From the NCBI GenBank assembly GCA_050950205.1, contig JBMNHF010000016.1, positions 62,001 through 126,000 of the forward strand: DNA of 64,000 bases. The letters run 5' to 3'. The DNA is from WRAV01 sp050950205 (GTDB taxonomy: Bacteria; Bacillota; Clostridia; Oscillospirales; Ruminococcaceae). A program made the translations under genes and the position numbers. Below the pieces are notes generated by a model. The model saw nothing but the letters and a program-made list of their open reading frames with translations. It had not been told where the DNA came from and did no database searches. Positions 17,419-24,711 of this stretch are shown in pieces; the first letter of the stretch is position 1, and every line of letters begins with the position of its first letter.

Positions 17419-19725
17419 TTAAAATTTTCCCAGCAGATAACGGTTCCAATAGTAGAAGATTTTATGCCTTGCAGTCTGTTCCAAACGGGCAGCCAACTGC
17501 TGATAGCATTCCTTCATCTGCTCCCGATGGGTGTCGGTCACCTCCCGCTGGCTGTAGGAGGCAAGGCAAAAGATTTGAGCCAGCTCCCCCAGCAAAATGG
17601 GGTGCTCCGGTGTGGAAAGAGCATCCTCTACCCGCCGGGCATAGGAAAGTGCCGTTTCCCCCTTCTGGATGGGATGGCCCAATGCGGACGCAGCGTTCAA
17701 AATCCGCTCAAACCAGAGGATGACGGCTTCCCGGCTGGGAAGGGAGTCAATGGCCTTTAGCTTCTGCCGGTACTGGGTGATGCGGTGGCGGCCGTAAAAG
17801 AACAGCCCTCCTCCCGCTGCCAAGGCAGCCAACAACCCCAGCAGAAAAGCTCCCACACCTTTGGATGAAGTATCGGGGGCAGGCTCTTGGGGCTCCTCCG
17901 GAAGCGGAGAAGAAGTTTCCGGCTCTTCCGGTTCGCTGACGATGGAGGGCGGGGGCGCTTCCGGTTGAGAGCTTTCGGGTAAGGATTCCTCTTCTTCCTC
18001 CGGCCGGGAGGCTTCCGGCTGGGAAGCTTCCGGCTCTTCCGGCCCGGTTCCCGCTCCCAGCGGTGGGGTGGGGTCAAACTTCACCCAGCCAAAGCCGGGA
18101 AACCAAGCTTCCACCCAAGCGTGAGCCTGCTGGTTGGTGACGGTGTAGCTGCCGGTTGCGTTTTTTTCCTGGGGCAGCACAAACCCCTCCACATAGCGGG
18201 TGGGAATGTGGGCGCAGCGCCCCAGCACCGCCATGGCGGTGGCAAAATAAACGCAGTACCCTTCCTGCCCGGTAAAGAGGAAGTAATCCACAAAATCCTC
18301 GCTGGCGGGGGTGTGTTCCGGGTCCAGCGTGTAGGGAAACTGGGCGAGGTAATCCTCAATGGCCATTAGCTTGTCGTAGTCGTTGTCGAGCCCCTGTGTC
18401 AAAGAAAGAGCCAGATTTTCTACACGGGCGGGCAAGGTTTCGGGCAGGGAGAGGCAGGCGGTAAGCATTTCGTCTTGATCATCGAGGGGGCGCCCCGCCG
18501 AAGATAGCTCCCGCAGAACCCGCCGCAGATACTGGTTGGAAAAATCCCAGTGGATGTAGCGCTGGGTGTAGACATGGCCCTTGGGCAAAGGTTTATCGGC
18601 CAAAAGCATGCCGTAATGGTCCATGGAAGGGACAATGTCCAGCATGGCAAGGCTTTGAGCAAACCCAGGGGAAAAGATGGTTTTGGTGCGGGCTTCCCCG
18701 GTTTTGACCGAAAGCTCCTCGATCTTTTGGGCGTAGTAGCGCATATAGTAAAGCTGATTGTTCGCAAGGTCGCCGTAGGCGTTGGCGTCATAAAGGCCGG
18801 TGCCCTCCTCCTTTAGGGGGCGGCTGCCCTTATGGCTCTTTTCCCAAGAAGAGCCGGTGTAAACATCCCGCACACTTCCCGCCAGATACACCTGCCCCGG
18901 CGCCACCACCTCCATGACAAAGGTGTGGTCGGGATGGCGGGGGCCTCCCAGCTGTTTTCCCTCCTCCGACCAGGAAAAGATCTGGTCCGGCATCAGATGG
19001 TAGAGCAGATTATCGGCAGCGCCGGAAATATCGGGAAACTCCCGGCTTTGAATAGCTTCCACATCCGGTTTGGGAGCGGAGCCTGCCAGCAAAAAGATTC
19101 CGGCGCAAACCGGCAACATGAGAAGAGCCAAGGCTCCCGCCGACTTTTCTCCAGACTGGTTTCGCAGCACAGCGATGAGGTTGAGCTGATGAACCAGCAG
19201 CACCAGCAGGCAGAAGGCCAAAAGGACCAAGGCGTTTTCGTCCACCCCCCAACCCATATAAAGGGGAATGGCGCAGATCGCTGTGGCAAGCACCGTCAAA
19301 GTCAAAAAGCCGGAGCCCACCCGCAGGTTGAGGGCGGCCAGAAGGGTGAGCAAAAAAGCCAGTCCTCCGGCAAAGTACACGCTGTACTGCGGCTGGTAGG
19401 GAAGCTGGTTGCGGGCAAATTGGTAGAGCTCCTGTCCAAGGGCGGAAAGCTCTGTCCACCAAGCAGCCGCAAAATCCTGGCGATAGAGGGAAAAAATGGC
19501 CCCTCCGGCAACGAGAAGGGCAAGCCCTAAGCCGGAAAGGAAGGTCCACCGGTTCCAAAACAGCACACACCAAACCGCTGAGCACAAAAAGCAAAGCCGC
19601 AGCAAAAACGCTCCGTCCATCTCTAAAATGGTGGCGGAGAGAATGGCCCAAGACAGGGCGTAGGCATAAACTGCCCCTATGAGAAAGCGGAACACTGTGT
19701 CGTACAGCTTGCTTTGCAGCGACAA
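17419..19725 (-). CDS. Membrane-bound transglutaminase-like protein (TgpA type)
   Basis: A protein of about 768 residues. The N-terminal 200 residues form several transmembrane helices (first in FRFLIGAVYAYALSWAIL). A large extracellular region contains a transglutaminase core: Cys near residue 490 (EGYCVYFATAMAVLGR), His near 534 (NQQAHAWVEAWF) and Asp near 549 (KFDPTPP). A Pro/Ser/Glu-rich linker, a last transmembrane helix (near residue 625) and a cytoplasmic DUF4129-like tail follow. Such proteins may cross-link or cleave surface proteins; substrate is unknown. TTG 19725 follows GGGGGTG; TTG 19743 is an alternative. It is the fourth gene of the moxR set, a common gene association. Confidence 0.88.
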   Translation of the reverse strand: MSLQSKLYDTVFRFLIGAVYAYALSWAILSATILEMDGAFLLRLCFLCSAVWCVLFWNRWTFLSGLGLALLVAGGAIFSLYRQDFAAAWWTELSALGQELYQFARNQLPYQPQYSVYFAGGLAFLLTLLAALNLRVGSGFLTLTVLATAICAIPLYMGWGVDENALVLLAFCLLVLLVHQLNLIAVLRNQSGEKSAGALALLMLPVCAGIFLLAGSAPKPDVEAIQSREFPDISGAADNLLYHLMPDQIFSWSEEGKQLGGPRHPDHTFVMEVVAPGQVYLAGSVRDVYTGSSWEKSHKGSRPLKEEGTGLYDANAYGDLANNQLYYMRYYAQKIEELSVKTGEARTKTIFSPGFAQSLAMLDIVPSMDHYGMLLADKPLPKGHVYTQRYIHWDFSNQYLRRVLRELSSAGRPLDDQDEMLTACLSLPETLPARVENLALSLTQGLDNDYDKLMAIEDYLAQFPYTLDPEHTPASEDFVDYFLFTGQEGYCVYFATAMAVLGRCAHIPTRYVEGFVLPQEKNATGSYTVTNQQAHAWVEAWFPGFGWVKFDPTPPLGAGTGPEEPEASQPEASRPEEEEESLPESSQPEAPPPSIVSEPEEPETSSPLPEEPQEPAPDTSSKGVGAFLLGLLAALAAGGGLFFYGRHRITQYRQKLKAIDSLPSREAVILWFERILNAASALGHPIQKGETALSYARRVEDALSTPEHPILLGELAQIFCLASYSQREVTDTHREQMKECYQQLAARLEQTARHKIFYYWNRYLLGKF

Positions 19726-19750
19726 AAGGGCACCCCCGAACAAAAATGGA

Positions 19751-20935
19751 TTAGGAAGCTGGCGGAAAATCCTCTTTCTCTTCCGGTTCCAGAGCCACTG
19801 GATGCACCTTTGCCCCGTAGGCCTTCAGGCTTTCCAGCAGGTATGTTTTTTCCTCCGTCACCGGTAAAGCAGGGGAGGAAAAGACGAAAAGAGTCAGGTC
19901 GTGGTCAAAGGAAATCAGCTCTTTGAGGGTGTTGTGGACTTCTTCATCCAAAAGAGCCAAAAACACAATTAAATGATACGGCCCCTCGATCTGAGAAGCT
20001 ACCGATACCACCGACTCCCGTTCTATAAAGGGAATGGATGCCAGCAAACCAAATAGTTGAGCGACGTCGTCCCCGGGGCCGAGGGTGGTTTGATCGCTTT
20101 CCTTCCGGCCGAACATCAAATTGGCGGAAAGGCTGCCCCTCATACAGTAATCGGCGGCGGTAGCCAGATAGCCCACCATGGCGTCCTCCAACGCGGCAGC
20201 GTCCATGGGGGAAAGGGGCAAGGTGCGGGTGTCCAGCAGAAGAATCAGCCGGTCGGGCTGGTAGGCATTAAAATTTTTCACCATCAGCTCCCCCCGCTTG
20301 GCGGAAAGCTTCCAGTGAACCTTGCGCAGGGAATCGGAGGTGGCGTATTTTCGCACATCCGCCACCGAGCTGTAGTCTTCCTGAAAGGGGTCGGTGAACA
20401 AGGCGGTTTTTTGGGGCCCGCCCTGCAGCATCAGCAGATAGTTTTCGTCGCTTTTGGGATACACCGTCACCGACAAGGCGGTTTTTGGACGGATGGTTTT
20501 GCGAAAAAGCCCGAGAAAATCCACCACTACCAGCTTTTCCACCCCTAAGTCGTAAACCCCTCGGTAGGCAAAGGTAAGGGTATACTCCCGTGCAAGTTTT
20601 CCCCGGGGCAGAAGGGGAAAAAACAGCAGACTTTCCCCGTAAGCCACCAGCTCCCTGTTTTTAAGATGGCAAGCCACCCGGGGATAAAAGAACCATCCCC
20701 GGTTTTGGATGCGCAGGGTGTAGGTAACAGCTTCCCCTTTAAAGATGATATCCTGCTCCAATGCCTCCTCCACCGCAAGGGAGGCGGGAACCAAAAGGAT
20801 GGTAAGGAGAGCAAGAAGGAACAAAAGCAGCAGGGAGTAAAGAAGGGTAAAGCCCAAGGAACCATCCCCATACCCCAGCGCCAAAAGCAGGGAAAGAATC
20901 AGGGAAAAGGCATACAACAAACGAGATGGTATCAT
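19751..20935 (-). CDS. DUF58 domain protein
   Basis: A 394-residue protein with two adjacent N-terminal transmembrane helices (residues about 8-50) followed by an extended region and the DUF58 core, recognised by VRKYATSDSLRKVHWKLSAKRGELMVKNF (given here as the stretch around residues 205-235, key residues R-K-Y, W-K-x-x-A-K-R-G-E-L). The core resembles a von Willebrand A fold. DUF58 proteins accompany MoxR ATPases and transglutaminase-like proteins, probably as a chaperoned complex at the membrane. The start codon lies in an ATGA overlap with the cyclase gene upstream, so translation is coupled. Confidence 0.88.
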   Translation of the reverse strand: MIPSRLLYAFSLILSLLLALGYGDGSLGFTLLYSLLLLFLLALLTILLVPASLAVEEALEQDIIFKGEAVTYTLRIQNRGWFFYPRVACHLKNRELVAYGESLLFFPLLPRGKLAREYTLTFAYRGVYDLGVEKLVVVDFLGLFRKTIRPKTALSVTVYPKSDENYLLMLQGGPQKTALFTDPFQEDYSSVADVRKYATSDSLRKVHWKLSAKRGELMVKNFNAYQPDRLILLLDTRTLPLSPMDAAALEDAMVGYLATAADYCMRGSLSANLMFGRKESDQTTLGPGDDVAQLFGLLASIPFIERESVVSVASQIEGPYHLIVFLALLDEEVHNTLKELISFDHDLTLFVFSSPALPVTEEKTYLLESLKAYGAKVHPVALEPEEKEDFPPAS

Positions 20936-21594
20936 ACAGGTGCACCTTTCGTTCCAAAGGGCGGATTTTCCAAAGAGGTATCCCAGATGGCAAAGGCCCG
21001 CACAGGGGAGGCTTCCAGCCCCTGCAACTTCAGAGGAGCAGCGCAGAGGGTCACCTGAGAGGGGAGCCCGGTCAAATCGGCGAGGGTTTCCAACAGAATC
21101 ACATTGTTCTGCAAAAAAATGTCGTGCACCTGCTGATGGAGGGTGGTGTGCACTGAGGGAGTTTCCATTCCCACTAGCGTGACGCCCTGCTCCACCAGCC
21201 AGCGGGCAGCCTTGGGAGAGATGCCGGGATGCTCCTCATAAAACCCGGGGGTCTGATACCGCCCCGACCAGCCGGTGCGCAGCAGCAGACCGGGACAAGA
21301 CGAAATCAGGCCTTTGTGAGGCAACAGGTCAGCTGCCTCCAAATCCCGGGAGGTGGAGGCATCCAGTACGGTGCAGGGCAGCACAAACCGCTCCAGAGGG
21401 GTCTGGTCCACCGATGGAGCTCCCCCAATCCGGTGGAGGGGCAGATCGATATGGGTGCCGCTGTGCGCCCCCAGGGAAAATGCAGAGAGAAGGTAACCGT
21501 CCTCCCAATGGGAGTGGAAGGTCACCGAAGGGTCACCGGGGTAAACCTCCATGCCGGCAAACAGGGGCTGGGTCAAATCCTTGAGCTTTAGCAT
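20932..21594 (-). CDS. Cyclase/kynurenine formamidase-like metal hydrolase
   Basis: A 220-residue member of the cyclase family (PF04199 type). The metal-binding signature HSGTHIDLPLH (H-x-G-T-H-x-D-x-P-x-H) lies near residue 45, and GMETPSVH plus LLRTGW are other family segments. Relatives include arylformamidase and other hydrolases of amide or lactone bonds. It sits 4 nt after moxR and overlaps the DUF58 gene by 4 nt, an unusual insertion into the moxR-DUF58 pair. A role connected with the MoxR complex, or plain co-regulation, cannot be told apart from sequence. Confidence 0.82.
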   Translation of the reverse strand: MLKLKDLTQPLFAGMEVYPGDPSVTFHSHWEDGYLLSAFSLGAHSGTHIDLPLHRIGGAPSVDQTPLERFVLPCTVLDASTSRDLEAADLLPHKGLISSCPGLLLRTGWSGRYQTPGFYEEHPGISPKAARWLVEQGVTLVGMETPSVHTTLHQQVHDIFLQNNVILLETLADLTGLPSQVTLCAAPLKLQGLEASPVRAFAIWDTSLENPPFGTKGAPV

Positions 21595-21598
21595 CTCA

Positions 21599-22546
21599 TC
21601 ACCAGCCTTTGGGCAGCACCGGGGCGGAAACTTCCCGCAGCGCCATGGCGACGATATCTTGCTGGCTGATTTTCTTCAGCTTGCCCTCCTGCCGCAGCAC
21701 AATCCGGTGGGACAGCACATGGGGCGCCATTTGGATGACATCGTCGGGGAGGACAAATTCCCGGTGGTTGTAGAGTGCCCACGCCTGGGAGGCTTTGGAA
21801 AGGGCAATGGAGGCGCGAGGGCTGGCTCCCAATGCCACGTAAGGGTTTTCCCGGGTGTGGCGGACCAAACTGATGATGTAGTCCACCACCCGGCTGTCCA
21901 CATGGACCTGCTCCACCAACTGCTGCACCGCTACAATATCCGCCCCCGAAGCCACCGGAGACAGGGTTTGCAAGGGATTTTCCCTGCCAAAACGGGTCAC
22001 CATCCGAGCTTCCTCCCCGGGGCTGGGATACCCTAACGAAATCCGCATAAAAAAGCGGTCCATCTGAGCTTCCGGCAAGGGGTAGGTGCCCAGATGCTCC
22101 ACCGGGTTCTGAGTGGCCAGCACCATAAAGGGATCCCGGATGCGGTAGGTGGTGCCGTCCACCGTCACCTGCTTTTCTTCCATGGCTTCCAGCAAAGAGC
22201 TTTGGGTTTTGGGGGAGGTGCGGTTGATTTCGTCCGCCAACACAATCTGGCTTAAAATAGCCCCCGGCCGGTATTCAAAATCCCCTGTTTTGGGGTTGAA
22301 CACCGAAAATCCGGTGATATCCGCCGGCATAATGTCCGGTGTAAACTGAATCCGTTTGAAGGAGCAGCTGAGGGATTTGGCAAGGGCAAAGGCAAGACTT
22401 GTTTTGCCAACGCCGGGCACATCCTCAATGAGAATGTGGCCCCGGCAGAGAAGAGCCATAAGGGTGAGCTCAATCTCCCGGCGCTTGTCCACCATCACCC
22501 GCTCTACATTGGAAATGATTTGTTTGAGCATCAGGTTGTAATCCAT
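21599..22546 (-). CDS. MoxR-family AAA+ ATPase
   Basis: A 315-residue AAA+ ATPase of the MoxR group, chaperone-like motors that assemble or activate metal- or VWA-containing partner proteins. Walker A is EDVPGVGKTSLAFALAKS near residue 45, Walker B ILSQIVLADEINRTSPKTQ near residue 105, sensor 1 VLATQNPVEHLGTYPLPEAQ, and the arginine-bearing MDRFFMRI follows. ATG 22546 is set by GGAAGG upstream. It is the first gene of the minus-strand set moxR-cyclase-DUF58-transglutaminase. It has a good promoter about 220 nt upstream with an attenuator-like hairpin between. Confidence 0.93.
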   Translation of the reverse strand: MDYNLMLKQIISNVERVMVDKRREIELTLMALLCRGHILIEDVPGVGKTSLAFALAKSLSCSFKRIQFTPDIMPADITGFSVFNPKTGDFEYRPGAILSQIVLADEINRTSPKTQSSLLEAMEEKQVTVDGTTYRIRDPFMVLATQNPVEHLGTYPLPEAQMDRFFMRISLGYPSPGEEARMVTRFGRENPLQTLSPVASGADIVAVQQLVEQVHVDSRVVDYIISLVRHTRENPYVALGASPRASIALSKASQAWALYNHREFVLPDDVIQMAPHVLSHRIVLRQEGKLKKISQQDIVAMALREVSAPVLPKGW

Positions 22547-22725
22547 AAAAATGTTCCTTCCAACCACAAAAGTAACAAAACACTATTAACTTAGGATGCC
22601 CGGAAATTCCGGCTTGTGTCATCAGCAGAATAAAACAGGTATTGCTTGCCTGTGGATCGGCAATGATAAATGATAAGGCTCATTGGAATGAACTGCCGAT
22701 GCAAAAATCACTTTTGTACGCATGC

Positions 22726-22763
22726 AAAAAGAGGGGGAAAAGTTGGCGGCAGCCCGCCGCAAC
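22726..22763 (-). terminator. Attenuator-like hairpin in the moxR leader
   Basis: On the minus strand GTTGCGGCGG-GCTG-CCGCCAAC (2-nt bulge on the 5' arm) is followed by TTTTCCCCCTCTTTTT. It starts only a few nt after the predicted moxR transcript start, so it could stop most transcripts early or protect the mRNA 5' end. Confidence 0.45.
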
Positions 22764-22775
22764 TACTTTGCGGTT

Positions 22776-22804
22776 ATTATACCACGGGCGCCAGAACCTC
22801 TCAA
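22776..22804 (-). promoter_or_regulatory. Promoter of the moxR operon
   Basis: Minus strand TTGAGA (22804-22799), 17 nt, TATAAT (22781-22776). The resulting leader before moxR is about 220 nt. No open reading frame with a ribosome binding site is seen in 22547-22906. Confidence 0.75.
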
Positions 22805-22906
22805 GGGAAAACCGTTTCGCTTTGCTTTGCCTACAGGCTTTTGAACCGCCAAAAGACGCCCTTTGCTTCCTGTGAAATCACACTTGTAAACAATTTATGA
22901 AAGCTC

Positions 22907-22935
22907 TTGACAAACTTTGGGAAAGGGTATAAAAT
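22907..22935 (+). promoter_or_regulatory. Promoter of the hrcA-grpE-dnaK-dnaJ operon
   Basis: TTGACA (22907-22912), 17 nt, TAAAAT (22930-22935) within TATAAAAT, directly before the CIRCE operator. Confidence 0.85.
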
Positions 22936-22939
22936 GGAC

Positions 22940-22966
22940 CTAGCACTCGAGGGTTAAGAGTGCTAA
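22940..22966. promoter_or_regulatory. CIRCE operator (HrcA binding site)
   Basis: CTAGCACTC, 9 nt, GAGTGCTAA: matches the CIRCE consensus TTAGCACTC-N9-GAGTGCTAA in 17 of 18 arm positions. It lies at the transcript start of hrcA, so HrcA should repress its own operon until heat shock titrates GroE-assisted folding. Confidence 0.97.
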
Positions 22967-23021
22967 ATCTTTTACAAATCGCCTGCTGCCGGGCTTTTTA
23001 CCGGAAAGGGGGGAGCAGCTG

Positions 23022-24053
23022 GTGAAGTTAAGCGAAAGAAAAAAGGCTATTTTAACCGCTATTGTGGAAACCTACATTCAAACCGGAGAGCCGGTGGGTT
23101 CCAAGCTACTTTCTACCAAACTGGACTTTCAGGTTTCTCCGGCCACCATTCGCAGCGATATGGCGTGGCTGTTTGAGATGGGATATTTGGAGCAGCCCCA
23201 CACTTCGGCGGGGCGGGTGCCCAGCCATTTGGGCTTTCGGGAGTACATCGACTCTTTGATGCGGTGCAAACCTCTAACCCAGGAGGAGCGCCGGGAAATC
23301 GATTCTCTCTTTAATGTGCACAACCCCGACCCCGACAAGCTGCTGGAGGATGCCGCAGAAGCGCTTTCCGATTATACCCACTGTGCCACCGTTACCTCCA
23401 GCATCACTCCCAAGACGGTGCGAATTCGCCGGGTGGAGATGATTTTGGCGGGACAGAACACGGTGGTGATTCTGATGATCGCCTCCAACGGTGTCATCCG
23501 CAACAAGGTCTGCCGCTTGGATTTTCAGGTAACCGACAAGCTGGTGGAGTTTTTCAATAAGTTTGCCAATTCCCGTTTGGCAGGGATGAATATTGCCACC
23601 GTTTCCGCCAATTATATCAACTCGCTCTCCATTGTTTTGGGCGAGTATTCTAGGATTTTCACCCCTCTATTGATGGCGGTTTTTGAGCTTTGCAAAGAAA
23701 TTAACGACGGTCAATATTACCTGAGCGGCGGTGTAAAGCTGCTGGAATACAACGAGCTGAATCTGCTGGTGCGGGATCTTTTGGCTATGCTGGAAAAGCG
23801 GGATACCTTGCAGTCTCTCTTTACATTACAAGGGGAAGACTTCCGGGTGATTATCGGCAAGGAAAACCAATCCATGGAACTGGCCGATTCCTCGGTGGTG
23901 GTGACCCAGTACAATGTAGGCGGCCAGCCCGCCGGTACGGTGGGGCTGATTGGTCCGGTGCGGATCGATTATGCCAAGATCATTCCCCATCTGGAGTACT
24001 TTGCCAAAACCCTTGGAGATTTGCTGACCGATACCTTTGAACTGCATCAATAA
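23022..24053 (+). CDS. hrcA: Heat-inducible transcription repressor HrcA
   Basis: A 343-residue CIRCE-binding repressor. The N-terminal winged helix covers KAILTAIVETYIQTGEPVGSKLL and VSPATIRSDMAWLFEMGYLEQPHTSAGRVPS (residues about 8-60, matching the family's most conserved block); a GAF-like dimer domain follows, with GLIGPVRIDYAKIIPHLEYFA near the end. GTG 23022 follows a GGGGGGA ribosome binding site. It begins the class I heat-shock operon and is preceded by the operator it binds, giving autoregulation. Confidence 0.97.
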   Translation: MKLSERKKAILTAIVETYIQTGEPVGSKLLSTKLDFQVSPATIRSDMAWLFEMGYLEQPHTSAGRVPSHLGFREYIDSLMRCKPLTQEERREIDSLFNVHNPDPDKLLEDAAEALSDYTHCATVTSSITPKTVRIRRVEMILAGQNTVVILMIASNGVIRNKVCRLDFQVTDKLVEFFNKFANSRLAGMNIATVSANYINSLSIVLGEYSRIFTPLLMAVFELCKEINDGQYYLSGGVKLLEYNELNLLVRDLLAMLEKRDTLQSLFTLQGEDFRVIIGKENQSMELADSSVVVTQYNVGGQPAGTVGLIGPVRIDYAKIIPHLEYFAKTLGDLLTDTFELHQ

Positions 24054-24076
24054 ATCACAGGAGAGGACAAGGACAA

Positions 24077-24640
24077 GTGGGAAAAGATACAGAGAAAAAG
24101 ACACCTATGCAGGAGCATGAGCAGGAGCCGGAAATTCCTGTGGAGCAGGAGGAGGTACAAGATTCCGGTTCGGGGGCAGAAGAGAGCGCACCTGCGCCCA
24201 AAAGTGAACTGGAGCTGTTGCAGGAAAAATACGATCAGCTTCAGGATCAACACCTTCGGCTGATGGCGGAATACGACAACTACCGCAAGCGCACCCAAAA
24301 GGAAAAGGACGACATCTACCAGGCGGCCACAGCAGCCACCCTGCAAAAAATACTGCCCATGCAGGATAACTTTGACCGGGCCAGTGCCTTTGAATGCCAT
24401 ACCGAGGAGTTTGCCAAAGGTTATGCTCTTATTGAAAAGGCTTTTTCCGAGCTTCTTACCTCTTTTGGAGTGGAAGCCTTTGGGGAAGTGGGAGAGCCCT
24501 TTAACCCGGAGTTGCACCACGCCGTGATGCATATCGAAGACGAAACACTGGGAGAGAACGTCATTGCTCAAGTGCTGCAAAAGGGCTACCGAATGGGAGA
24601 CAGAATTCTGCGCTATGCCATGGTACAGACGGCCAACTAA
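24077..24640 (+). CDS. grpE: Nucleotide exchange factor GrpE
   Basis: A 187-residue co-chaperone that releases ADP from DnaK. It has an acidic, low-complexity N terminus (residues 1-50), a long coiled coil (LELLQEKYDQLQDQHLRLMAEYDNYRKRT region, about 48-85) and the C-terminal beta domain with GVEAFGEVGEPFNPELHHAV, the family signature. GTG 24077 is the start, with AGGAGAGG upstream. It lies 23 nt after hrcA and 71 nt before dnaK in the standard heat-shock order. Confidence 0.96.
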   Translation: MGKDTEKKTPMQEHEQEPEIPVEQEEVQDSGSGAEESAPAPKSELELLQEKYDQLQDQHLRLMAEYDNYRKRTQKEKDDIYQAATAATLQKILPMQDNFDRASAFECHTEEFAKGYALIEKAFSELLTSFGVEAFGEVGEPFNPELHHAVMHIEDETLGENVIAQVLQKGYRMGDRILRYAMVQTAN

Positions 24641-24711
24641 CCTTTAAAACAATCAACTTTACTTTATAAATTCTTATTCGCCACATCTCGATCAATCAGG
24701 AGGAAAACGTT

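Noticed and set aside
22642..22875. 77-residue plus-strand frame upstream of hrcA
   Set aside because: No ribosome binding site and it overlaps the moxR promoter and leader on the other strand.
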